DNA of 64,000 nt from an uncultured Flavobacteriales bacterium (GTDB lineage: Bacteria; Bacteroidota; Bacteroidia; Flavobacteriales; Schleiferiaceae), in NCBI GenBank assembly GCA_913055685.1, contig CAJXKC010000001.1, positions 496,001 to 560,000 on the forward strand. Reading direction: 5' to 3'. The notes under the pieces were generated by a model. It had not been told where the DNA came from. It searched no databases and worked only from the letters and a program-made list of their open reading frames with translations. Of this stretch, positions 34,089 through 42,586 are shown in pieces (the stretch's first letter is position 1; each line of letters begins with the position of its first letter). Both the position numbers and the translations under genes were made by a program.

Positions 34089-35390
34089 CTACAGGGTAAA
34101 GCCAAGAGTTATATTGGCCATATTATAGATTCCAGGACCTTTATTAGGTCGGAAGAACTCGTTGAGGTCGTAGCTCGCAGTAATTTTGAAAGAGCCATAA
34201 CCTAATTGCGCCATCACGCCGTAGCGGAATTGATTAGTAAAGAAATCATCGTAAGCTTTCTCCTCGATGGTTTCAAAAGTTGGTGTACTGTACTCCAATT
34301 CACGTTTTGCTAATAAGCGCACGCCACCGTAGCCACCAACACCAATAGTAAATTTCTCATCACGGTCACCGGCATCGCTAAAGTCTAACTGCAACATCAC
34401 AGGGATGTTGAAATAGGCGATATGGTATTTGTTCTTTTCATAAACGTTACTCACGTTTAAAGTGTCGAAGAAAGAACCATTGTTATCGGCATTTAAAACC
34501 CCTGGACCGCTCAAGCGGAAGTTATGCCAGCTAAAGTCCAGTCCGTATTTTAAATACGCCTTACTATAGGGGCTGCCAATACGGGTTTTCCAACCAAAGC
34601 CTAAGTTAAATGAGGTACTCTTCCAGAACTCTAACTCACCAGCCACGTCTTCAATTAAGTACTGGCCGTCTTCTAGCTGTTGGTTAAAGCCAAGCGCGAT
34701 ATCAAGATAGTCTTCGGTGCGCTTGATCTTGCGCGTTTTCTTTTCCGCCAACTCTTTAAAAAGCTCCTTGGTATTAAACTTCTCCTCTTCTATCTCGATG
34801 TCAATGTCTTCGGTTACTTCATTTCCATCCTTTATAACCACCCCTTCTTTAGAGATAATAATCTTCTTCTTTTTATCTGCGCCAGGCATATCGGGCATTG
34901 GGGGGATAGGAGGCATAGGAGGAATATTTGGTGCTGAGGCACTGTCGGCTCCTTCCATACTGGCTTCGAACTCTTCAGCCCAAGCTTCCATGCGGGTCTC
35001 TAGTTCCTCGCCCCAGGCTTCCATGCGCTCACCGTAGGCTTCGCCCCACTGCTCCATGATTTCTTCGAACTGCTCCATGTTCTCTTCCAAGTTTTCATTG
35101 GAACGTTCGCGCAGTTCCTCGGCCTCCTCAGCGGTAATTTTACCTTCTTTCTCTAGTTTATCAATAGCAGCGAGAGTTCGCTTGTGATTTGCTTGAAGTT
35201 TTGAGGCTTGAGTAGTTGCAAAACCAATCATTGCAGAAAGGTCGCCCTGACTCATGTCTTTCTCTGCGTCGAAAGAAAGAGTGTTTTCTTCGATCTGTAT
35301 TTCGATCTTACGTCGCGCCGTAGAGTCCTTTTGGGCAAAGGCGCTGAATCCGAAGGCCACTAAAAGGGCCAATGCAATTTGCTTTTTCAT
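34089..35390 (-). CDS. Outer-membrane protein with hendecad helix, sigma-factor operon
   Basis: 433 residues. Signal peptide MKKQIALALLVAFGFSAFAQ. Residues about 60-160 form a long acidic helix with three 11-residue repeats (IMEQWGEAYGE, RMEAWGEELET, RMEAWAEEFEA). A Pro/Met linker (PPMPPIPPMPDMPG) and a KKKK basic patch follow. The C-terminal half (about 240-433) has alternating strands ending NMANITLGFTL, typical of an outer-membrane barrel with C-terminal aromatic signature. It is the third gene after an ECF sigma factor and a membrane anti-sigma-like gene, and may be the envelope sensor or output of that system. Confidence 0.75.
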   Translation of the reverse strand: MKKQIALALLVAFGFSAFAQKDSTARRKIEIQIEENTLSFDAEKDMSQGDLSAMIGFATTQASKLQANHKRTLAAIDKLEKEGKITAEEAEELRERSNENLEENMEQFEEIMEQWGEAYGERMEAWGEELETRMEAWAEEFEASMEGADSASAPNIPPMPPIPPMPDMPGADKKKKIIISKEGVVIKDGNEVTEDIDIEIEEEKFNTKELFKELAEKKTRKIKRTEDYLDIALGFNQQLEDGQYLIEDVAGELEFWKSTSFNLGFGWKTRIGSPYSKAYLKYGLDFSWHNFRLSGPGVLNADNNGSFFDTLNVSNVYEKNKYHIAYFNIPVMLQLDFSDAGDRDEKFTIGVGGYGGVRLLAKRELEYSTPTFETIEEKAYDDFFTNQFRYGVMAQLGYGSFKITASYDLNEFFRPNKGPGIYNMANITLGFTL

Positions 35391-35421
35391 TTTATGCTTC
35401 GTTTTAGATTTAATTGGATGC

Positions 35422-36162
35422 TTACTTAGTTTCTTCTTTTTGCAAGAAGCGACGGTCTACAAAATCAGGAACCGGGAGGCTCAAGCTTGCTTCATCCGTC
35501 TTGGGTAGTTCTGGGCTTTCGCCTGATACGACCCGATCAAATTGATTGCTAGCATAGGCCCATAAACGCTCGGTAAAGGGCTTAGCACTGCGATTAGTTT
35601 TATAATCTCCCTGTACTTCAGGAAGCTTCACCTTAATGCGTAAAACATCTGGGTCTTCTATAATTTCCGTTTCTTCCATAGCCCATTCGTTATCGATTGG
35701 GGCTAAGTCATTAAGCGCTAGAATAGGATCGCTATAAGCCGGCTGCATAAGCGGAATTAAGCGGGCCTTAGTGTTCTTCTTAACCTTTGCATTACCCTTT
35801 GTGTTGGGCTGCTCTTTATTAGGCTCTTGTTTTTTTACTGGCTCGCTAGGTTCGTCGGTCTTAGTGGCGGTCCTTTGAGGCTCGTCGGTCTTGTTCTTAT
35901 TAGGAGTCGTGTTTACCCTAGTTTCCTCCGTATAAGGGCGAAGGTCCATTAGGTCTTTGGCGTTCCTATTAAAGTAAACAACGGCGCTTAAGCTTAATAA
36001 TAAGGTTACCGTGGCGGCGCGCAATAAATAAACTGCAAAGCCTTTTTTAGAGCTCTGCTTATTCGCCGCAGCAATGCGGTCCCAGGCCTTTTCGCTGGCC
36101 TCGATCTTATGCTCCTTCAGTTCTTTTTCGAAGAGCGCGTCGATGGGATGCTTAGAACTCAT
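35422..36162 (-). CDS. Probable anti-sigma factor, single-span membrane protein
   Basis: 246 residues. A cytoplasmic N-terminal part (1-45, KELKEHKIEASEKAWDRIAAANKQ) is followed by one membrane span (about 46-63, VYLLRAATVTLLLSLSAVVYF) and a periplasmic Lys/Pro/Thr-rich tail. This is the layout seen in gene-2 proteins next to ECF sigma genes in Bacteroidota. Its start is 1 bp after the sigma-gene stop, so the two are coupled. The sigma-binding motif is not diagnostic, so the call rests on position and topology. Confidence 0.7.
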   Translation of the reverse strand: MSSKHPIDALFEKELKEHKIEASEKAWDRIAAANKQSSKKGFAVYLLRAATVTLLLSLSAVVYFNRNAKDLMDLRPYTEETRVNTTPNKNKTDEPQRTATKTDEPSEPVKKQEPNKEQPNTKGNAKVKKNTKARLIPLMQPAYSDPILALNDLAPIDNEWAMEETEIIEDPDVLRIKVKLPEVQGDYKTNRSAKPFTERLWAYASNQFDRVVSGESPELPKTDEASLSLPVPDFVDRRFLQKEETK

Positions 36163-36163
36163 T

Positions 36164-36727
36164 TTAATTATTTTTATACAACAACTCGTACTTACTTAAT
36201 TTCTCCTGCAGCTGTTTTCTTGCTTTGCTCAGCTGACTCTTGCTGGTGTTTTCGGAGATATCCAGCATTTCACCAATTTCTTTATGGTTATACCCTTCAA
36301 CCGCATATAGATTAAATACCGTGCGGTAACCTGTGGGCAGTTCATCAATCATGCGCATTAAATGCTCAGCGTCATAATGTTCGCTGGTAGCAGCATGTCC
36401 AAATTCTGCTTGGTACTCTTCCTCCACTTCCACGAATAAATTCTTTTGGTAGCGGATGAAGTTGAGTGCTTCTCGAACCATAATTCTACGAATCCAAGCT
36501 CCTAAGGCACCCTCACCTCGGTATTGATCTATCTTTTGAAAGATCTTGATAAAACCATTTGAAAGAACTTCTTCGGCGTCTTCCAGCGAATGTGTGTAAC
36601 GTCTGCAAACTGCTAACATTTCTCCGCTGTACCGATCGTACACCTCACGCTGTGCATCGCCATTGCCGGCGATGCATTGCTTTACGAGTCTTTTTTCCCC
36701 GCTTGGTAAGCTGCGTAAGATGGACAT
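36164..36727 (-). CDS. ECF sigma factor
   Basis: 187 residues with region 2 (YDRYSGEMLAVCRRYTHSLEDAEEVLSNGFIKIFQKIDQYRG) and region 4 (LMRMIDELPTGYRTVFNLYAVEGYNHKEIGEMLDISENTSKSQL), the standard ECF pattern. It directs RNA polymerase to a small regulon, usually including its own operon. The gene leads the operon sigma / anti-sigma / outer-membrane protein. A TAGCTTTG box lies upstream at 36761-36754 on the minus strand, compatible with housekeeping transcription. Confidence 0.93.
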   Translation of the reverse strand: MSILRSLPSGEKRLVKQCIAGNGDAQREVYDRYSGEMLAVCRRYTHSLEDAEEVLSNGFIKIFQKIDQYRGEGALGAWIRRIMVREALNFIRYQKNLFVEVEEEYQAEFGHAATSEHYDAEHLMRMIDELPTGYRTVFNLYAVEGYNHKEIGEMLDISENTSKSQLSKARKQLQEKLSKYELLYKNN

Positions 36728-36861
36728 GTTTTAGTTTTCAGTTATATGACACCCAAAGCTAGGCCAGGGGTTGCCTTGTTAGTGAAAAAAAATAAAAATA
36801 TATCACAAGTTAATGTTTTTCAGGCATTTACAAACTCCTTCTGATTTACAAAAACAAAAAA

Positions 36862-36879
36862 GCCCGGTATAAACCGGGC
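36862..36879 (-). terminator. Terminator of the T9SS protein gene at 36901
   Basis: Minus strand: GCCCGGT pairs with ACCGGGC around a 4-nt loop, then CTTTTTTGTTTTTG. It lies 22 bp after the gene's stop. Confidence 0.88.
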
Positions 36880-36900
36880 CTCTGATTTAAGTATCTCTTA

Positions 36901-39204
36901 TTAATGACTTACTTGGATGCGTATATGACCGTTCTTTCCCTTTAAAATATACATACCCTCGGCTAAGCCGGATAAGCTTAAGACGTCACGCCCTGCACCA
37001 CTTAGTTTATAGTTCTTATGTAATTGTCCACCGCTACTGTAAAGCTTCAAGCTTTCTGTATTGCCTTCTTCGTACTCAATAAATAACTTTTCTGAAGAGT
37101 GGGCCGGATTTGGATACAGTTGATACGGTGCCGCACTGCCTAGGTCATCAATACCAATGACCCGGATGGTGGTTACTGCTTCATTGGTATGAATTGGGGC
37201 CTGAAAGTCGAAATAAATATCGGCATCGTTTTTAATTTGAGCGCCAATAGGTAAGCTTCCATCAACACCTATATTAAAGGTAATATAGCCATGAGACTGG
37301 GCTTCGTTGGTGTTGCTGTCTACCAATAATATATTGTCGAAGGTCCATACCAGGATATGCCCATCTTTTAATTCGAAACTGTAATCGTGACTGGCAGACT
37401 TTAATTCTAATTGACTGGGATTGAAATAAGACTCTAAACTGTCTACCACCACTACTTTATAAGCAGTGTCGGTTCCGGTATTTTGAAAACGAATATGGTA
37501 GTCTAGGCTGCTTAAACCCGGCTCCGACTCCCCAACATTTGGGGTTTTGTCATTCGGATCATAGGAGGCCACTACCCTCATACAAAGGCTGCTTTGATCA
37601 TTACTAAGATCAGCGTCACTATTATTAAGAATTTGAGCACTTAAACATAGGGTATCATTAATGGCATTGCTTAGACTAACATTTACATTGATAATAATCT
37701 GAACTTTTTCGCAGGCATTTAAGCCGCTAAGTTGGTAGTTAAGGGTGTTTGCCGACTGTCCTGTAAAGTGGGCGCTGCTGCTAAGGTGACTTAAGCCCGA
37801 GGGTAGATTTACCGCCACGTTAATTGGCGAATTGTAATCGCTGCCTGGATTTTCTATACTTAGGTATATCCGCTCATTAAAGCCTTGCCTTAGGCGTCCC
37901 CATGAGGCGGAGTTCAGACGAAGGCCTCGGTCAGCCGTTCCATCATGCTCGAAGGCGATGTCTTGGCTAGTCACTTGCCCAGAGTTAATGTTGAGGCTTG
38001 ACTGCCCCGGACAAGCGGTCGCCGGTTTAAGGTATTTATATAAAGGCTCTAAACTTTGTAATCCCGATAAGGAATAGGTGCCTGAGGGTAAAATTAAGTG
38101 GTAGTTTCCTTTCGCTCCCACAGTTTGACTACCGGAGCCGGAAGCATAGCTAAACCCCGCGCTAAAATCAATCGGCTCGCCTTGATTATAGCCGCAATTT
38201 TGGTTTTGATCCCAATAGATAGTGCCTTGTGCCACTCCCCAATTATTAATATCAAATTGATAGACGTGATTAAAAGGGTAGTTTAAAATGGAAGTGCCCG
38301 AAAAACTACCATAAATGGTCGAGCCCATTTTATCCAATAAGCGCGCTCCTTGAGGAGAATTGTTGTAATTGTTAATGGTGCTTCCGTCAAAGCTCCCTAA
38401 GCTAGAGGTATAATCTGTGAAAATGACAACATTCCCTGCGTTTACATGATCAATTATTCCGTTGGTATTTGCAATAACCGGCACTAAGGAGTCATTACGG
38501 ATTTCGCATAAGTTCCCAGAAGTATTGGTGTACACTTTGCCGTTTAAACTAAATAGATTGTTAATGTAGAGGCCATGGAAATTTGTACTATACCGGTGCA
38601 CCGCGGGATACTCCCACTGATTACCAGATGGATTTAACTTCATTACACTCGCCGTGTCTATAGAGCCATGGTAGAAATTTCCCCCAATCCATAATTCGTT
38701 TTGGAAGACCTCCATAACGTAAATTGAGTCGGTAGCTCGTGTAGGGTGGAAGGCACTAAAATTTGTTCCGTCAAAACTTAAAAGGTTAACCGCCCCCAGG
38801 TTTTGGTCCTGAAATTGTCCGCCTAAAATTAGATTTCCATTGTACTCGGCGGATGCACTAACCGCACCGTTTACCTGATAAGCTAAGCTTTGCCAAGCCC
38901 CATTTCGAAAGCGGTGTATGTTGCCTACTGTATTCACGTAGGTGAAGGCATAAAGCTCGCCTTGATAGGTAGTAATATGCCATGGGTAGTCGTTTAAACT
39001 TGGTAAAGGCGACCAGCTAAAGCCATTCCATTTAAATACATCGAACTCCCAATTAACATAGTCCCAAGCCCCGTAATACAAGTTTTGTCCGTCGGTGGCA
39101 CTTTGTTGTGGAGTAATGGGAACGCCGGTTCCTACCGGACCAAAAACCTGAGCACTTATATGCAAGCTCAAGCAAAGAGATAAGAGTAAAAATAGGTTTT
39201 TCAT
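36901..39204 (-). CDS. Large secreted protein with T9SS sorting domain
   Basis: 767 residues. Signal peptide MKNLFLLLSLCLSLHISAQ. Residues about 20-320 look like a Kelch/propeller-like region of repeated Gly-Trp-rich blades (YNGNLILGGQFQDQ, FQNELWIGGNFYH). Then a beta-sandwich domain and, around 550-680, a conserved DPNDKTPN block (the DUF7619-like segment common before sorting domains). The last 75 residues (YQLYPNPAHSSEKLFI ... IQVSH) are a type A sorting domain. It is a surface or released protein; function unknown. Confidence 0.88.
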   Translation of the reverse strand: MKNLFLLLSLCLSLHISAQVFGPVGTGVPITPQQSATDGQNLYYGAWDYVNWEFDVFKWNGFSWSPLPSLNDYPWHITTYQGELYAFTYVNTVGNIHRFRNGAWQSLAYQVNGAVSASAEYNGNLILGGQFQDQNLGAVNLLSFDGTNFSAFHPTRATDSIYVMEVFQNELWIGGNFYHGSIDTASVMKLNPSGNQWEYPAVHRYSTNFHGLYINNLFSLNGKVYTNTSGNLCEIRNDSLVPVIANTNGIIDHVNAGNVVIFTDYTSSLGSFDGSTINNYNNSPQGARLLDKMGSTIYGSFSGTSILNYPFNHVYQFDINNWGVAQGTIYWDQNQNCGYNQGEPIDFSAGFSYASGSGSQTVGAKGNYHLILPSGTYSLSGLQSLEPLYKYLKPATACPGQSSLNINSGQVTSQDIAFEHDGTADRGLRLNSASWGRLRQGFNERIYLSIENPGSDYNSPINVAVNLPSGLSHLSSSAHFTGQSANTLNYQLSGLNACEKVQIIINVNVSLSNAINDTLCLSAQILNNSDADLSNDQSSLCMRVVASYDPNDKTPNVGESEPGLSSLDYHIRFQNTGTDTAYKVVVVDSLESYFNPSQLELKSASHDYSFELKDGHILVWTFDNILLVDSNTNEAQSHGYITFNIGVDGSLPIGAQIKNDADIYFDFQAPIHTNEAVTTIRVIGIDDLGSAAPYQLYPNPAHSSEKLFIEYEEGNTESLKLYSSGGQLHKNYKLSGAGRDVLSLSGLAEGMYILKGKNGHIRIQVSH

Positions 39205-39408
39205 AATGCAGAATTTTTATGAAGGTAGTACGCTTCATTGGTATTTAAGCGCGAGATCGGGCCTCATTTAGCCCTTGTAGTAGCTAGGCTATTTTTCGAC
39301 AATCACCTCCCTAGCTCTCGATAACTCAGTGAAAATGACTCTTAAGCGCTTAGAGATTTCATCTTGAGTTAATAAACCGCTCCCTTTAAGCTTTAACTTC
39401 GCAGAATT

Positions 39409-41541
39409 ATGAAACCTAAGAAAAGTAACAAGCGCCTTAAGCGATTGGCCAAAATTGAAAAGGCCATTCTAGGTGTCTTGCGAGAAGACCGACTTAAATC
39501 CTACAACTATAAACAGCTTTCTGCCAAACTTGGCATTAAGGATCATCACGAAAGAGATATGGTATTGCAGTCTTTGGCTGCATTACGCAAGCAAGATTTG
39601 GTGGAAGAACCCGAAAGAGGTAGGTTCCGCTATAAGCACAGCGACCATTTCATTATTGGGAAGGTTGACCTAACCAGCAAAGGCTCTGCCTATGTAATCA
39701 GTGAAGAGTTAGATCAAGATGTATACATCACCCCTCGAAACACCTTCAATGCCTTACAGGGCGATTTGGTAAAAGTTTTAATGTACGCCCAGCGCAAAAA
39801 CAAAAAGCCTGAAGGGGAAATTGTCGAAATTATTGAACGCTCCCGGACGGAGTTTGTGGGTACGATAGAATTATCCAAAAACTACGGTTTTTTAGTGCCG
39901 GATAGCCGTAAAATGATTGTAGACATCTACATTCCCGAAGGAAAGCTAAATGGCGCAAAGCACGGCCAGAAAGCAGTGGCAAAAATCACCGACTGGCCCG
40001 AGAAAGCCTCCTCCCCTTTTGGCGAGATAATCGAAGTACTAGGTAACCCTGGTGATCACGAAGTGGAGATTCACTCCATTTTAGCCGAATACGGTTTACC
40101 GCGTGAGTTTCCTGCTGAAGTCGAACAAGAGGCAGAAAACATCAAGGAGTCCATCAGCGAAAGCGAAATTAAAAAGCGTCGCGACTTCCGAGAAGTTTTC
40201 ACCTTTACCATTGACCCACATGATGCCAAAGACTTTGATGATGCTCTATCCTTCCAAGTACTTGATAATGGCAATTATGAAATTGGCATCCACATTGCCG
40301 ATGTTAGTCATTATGTAAGAGAAGATTCCTACCTAGAAAAAGAAGCGGTAGAAAGAGCAACTTCGGTATACTTGGTAGACCGAGTGGTGCCCATGCTTCC
40401 CGAAAAGCTATCCAATAAAGTTTGCTCCCTGCGGCCCCATGAAGAAAAGTTAACCTTCTCCGCGGTATTCGAAATGAATAGCGAAGCGGAAGTGCTCAAC
40501 TCTTGGTTTGGCAGAACAGTAATCTATAGCGATCACCGCTACACCTATGAAGACGCCCAGGCGGTGATTGAATCGAAGGAGGGACCTAATGCTGAGGTCA
40601 TTAATACGATCAACAATTTAGCCCTAAAAATGCGTCAGGAGCGTATGCAAAATGGGGCCCTAGCTTTTGATCGGGCTGAGGTGAAATTTCACTTAGATGA
40701 AAACAATAATCCTACTGGGGTTTACTTCAAAGAAAGCAAAGAGGCCAATCACCTTATTGAAGAGTTCATGCTCTTGGCCAACCGGAGTGTAGCCGAGTTT
40801 ATTGGTAGAGAGGGTAAAAAGCCCAGCGGAAAAACCTTTGTTTATCGTATTCACGATGATCCAGATCCTGATAAATTACGAGACCTTGGAACCTTCGTTA
40901 AGCAGTTTGGCTATGATTTGAATTATCAGAACAGCCGAGCCATCAGCCACAGCTTAAATAAAATGCTGAGTCAGGTGAAAGGCAAAGCGGAAGATAATAT
41001 GATCTCGAAGCTAGCCATCCGTTCTATGGCCAAAGCGGTTTACAGCACCGACAATATTGGTCACTATGGTTTGGGGTTTGAATACTACACCCATTTTACC
41101 TCTCCTATTCGTCGCTATCCCGATGTAATGGTACATCGTCTGCTCCAGCATTATTTGGATGGCGGCAAATCACCTTCGCAAGAACACTACGAAGAGCTAT
41201 TCGAACACAGCAGCGATCGCGAAAGGCTAGCTACCGAGGCCGAACGAGATTCGGTGAAATACATGCAGGTGAAGTTCATGGAAGACAAGGTGGGCGAAAC
41301 TTTTATGGGTACAATCTCTGGTGTAACGGAGTGGGGGGTTTTCGTGGAGCTTCGCGATAATCATTGCGAGGGCATGATTCGAATTCGAGACTTCAAAGAC
41401 GATTACTACAGTTTTGATGAGTCCAATTTCTGTATCGTCGGAGACCGCTATGGTAAGATCTTCCAATTGGGAGACGATATCGCCATTCAAGTAAAAAATG
41501 CCGATTTAGAGAAAAAGCAATTAGACTTTGTGCCTGTCTAA
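39409..41541 (+). CDS. rnr: Ribonuclease R
   Basis: 710 residues. An N-terminal helix-turn-helix-like region (about 1-75), cold-shock domains, the RNB catalytic domain with FTIDPHDAKDFDDALSF (metal-binding Asp residues) and a C-terminal S1 domain (FMGTISGVTEWGVFVEL). RNase R is a 3'-5' exonuclease that degrades structured RNA. The order and length agree with the family; E. coli RNase R is longer, mainly in its C-terminal tail. The gene is followed 33 bp later by a small membrane protein on the same strand. Confidence 0.95.
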   Translation: MKPKKSNKRLKRLAKIEKAILGVLREDRLKSYNYKQLSAKLGIKDHHERDMVLQSLAALRKQDLVEEPERGRFRYKHSDHFIIGKVDLTSKGSAYVISEELDQDVYITPRNTFNALQGDLVKVLMYAQRKNKKPEGEIVEIIERSRTEFVGTIELSKNYGFLVPDSRKMIVDIYIPEGKLNGAKHGQKAVAKITDWPEKASSPFGEIIEVLGNPGDHEVEIHSILAEYGLPREFPAEVEQEAENIKESISESEIKKRRDFREVFTFTIDPHDAKDFDDALSFQVLDNGNYEIGIHIADVSHYVREDSYLEKEAVERATSVYLVDRVVPMLPEKLSNKVCSLRPHEEKLTFSAVFEMNSEAEVLNSWFGRTVIYSDHRYTYEDAQAVIESKEGPNAEVINTINNLALKMRQERMQNGALAFDRAEVKFHLDENNNPTGVYFKESKEANHLIEEFMLLANRSVAEFIGREGKKPSGKTFVYRIHDDPDPDKLRDLGTFVKQFGYDLNYQNSRAISHSLNKMLSQVKGKAEDNMISKLAIRSMAKAVYSTDNIGHYGLGFEYYTHFTSPIRRYPDVMVHRLLQHYLDGGKSPSQEHYEELFEHSSDRERLATEAERDSVKYMQVKFMEDKVGETFMGTISGVTEWGVFVELRDNHCEGMIRIRDFKDDYYSFDESNFCIVGDRYGKIFQLGDDIAIQVKNADLEKKQLDFVPV

Positions 41542-41574
41542 AAAAGCCTATTTTTAATCCTTCAAATACGGGGT

Positions 41575-41967
41575 ATGAATCGAAAATCTATGGAAACATT
41601 GATCTTGGTGGTGGGCACGCTAGTCGTGGCGGCAGCACTAACCTTGATCTTAACGGGAGAAAGCAATCCTAATACCGCTTTGTATACTAATATCACTTTT
41701 GCGGTGGGCTTTCTTTTTTACATCATTTACAATATGGTCTCTACCTCGGGTCTCCAGGGTAAAATAAGGGACTTGAATGGGCAGATTAGCGGCTTAAAGG
41801 ACGAGCTTTCTAAAACCCGCGAGTCTTTGGAAAAGTCGGAGGCAGAAAATAATCGCTTGCAAGGCGAACTAACTAAAAAAGAGGGTGAAATAAAGGCCTT
41901 AGAATCTGAGGTTCAAGATCTTAAGCAAACCATCACCGAATTAAAGTCGACCGCCGAAGAAGAGTAA
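41575..41967 (+). CDS. Small membrane protein with coiled-coil tail
   Basis: 130 residues: two hydrophobic spans (about 8-27 and 37-55) then a long acidic coiled coil (about 65-125, KDELSKTRESLEKSEAENN). No enzyme motif. Likely an inner-membrane protein with a cytoplasmic coiled coil; function unknown. It lies between rnr and a LysE-type transporter, with 4 bp to the latter, so the two are probably co-transcribed. Confidence 0.75.
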   Translation: MNRKSMETLILVVGTLVVAAALTLILTGESNPNTALYTNITFAVGFLFYIIYNMVSTSGLQGKIRDLNGQISGLKDELSKTRESLEKSEAENNRLQGELTKKEGEIKALESEVQDLKQTITELKSTAEEE

Positions 41968-41971
41968 AACC

Positions 41972-42586
41972 GTGGAGTTTCTTTACGCTATTCCCTTAGG
42001 TCTTAGCCTCAGTTTTGCGGCCGGACCCATTTTCTTTGTTCTTATTGAAACCAGTATATCCCGAGGAAAAGCGGCGGCCTTTACTTTGGATTTAGGAGCC
42101 GCTGCTGCCGACTTAATCTTTATTCTTATCGCCTATTATGGCTCGCAACCGATTTTAGAAAACCTCAAGCAAAACCTATGGCTAAACATTGGCTCAGGTC
42201 TTATTGTAGGAGGTTTTGGCGCTTATTATTTATTTAAATCCGAAAAGCGTGGTCAGCTTAGCCAGAGTTTAAAAATCGAGAAGAAACGCCTTTTTTTCGT
42301 CAAGGGCTTTTTACTGAACTTCCTTAATGTGGGGGTGCTTTTCTTTTGGTTGGCCACCACTGTTAGTATTGGAAACTTACTGGACAATAATCCCTCGCGA
42401 ATGACCGTGTTCTATGCCTCCACCATGGCGGTTTACTTGGGCTTCGATCTTTTTAAAATCTATTTTGCCAATCGCTTTCAGGAAAAACTAGCCGGCCGAG
42501 GAATGCGTATGATTGAAAAAATCATCGGCATTATCCTCGTCCTTTTCGGACTCTTCATAATGGTCCGAGGCGTATTAAATAGCTAG
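41972..42586 (+). CDS. LysE-family exporter
   Basis: 204 residues from the GTG at 41972, six hydrophobic spans. The N-terminal motif AIPLGLSLSFAAGPIFFVLIETSISRG is the LysE/RhtB signature (GxxPGP-like). This family exports amino acids or their derivatives; substrate unknown. The start is 4 bp after the coiled-coil gene. The stop overlaps that of the convergent M1 peptidase by 4 bp (CTAG). Confidence 0.85.
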   Translation: MEFLYAIPLGLSLSFAAGPIFFVLIETSISRGKAAAFTLDLGAAAADLIFILIAYYGSQPILENLKQNLWLNIGSGLIVGGFGAYYLFKSEKRGQLSQSLKIEKKRLFFVKGFLLNFLNVGVLFFWLATTVSIGNLLDNNPSRMTVFYASTMAVYLGFDLFKIYFANRFQEKLAGRGMRMIEKIIGIILVLFGLFIMVRGVLNS

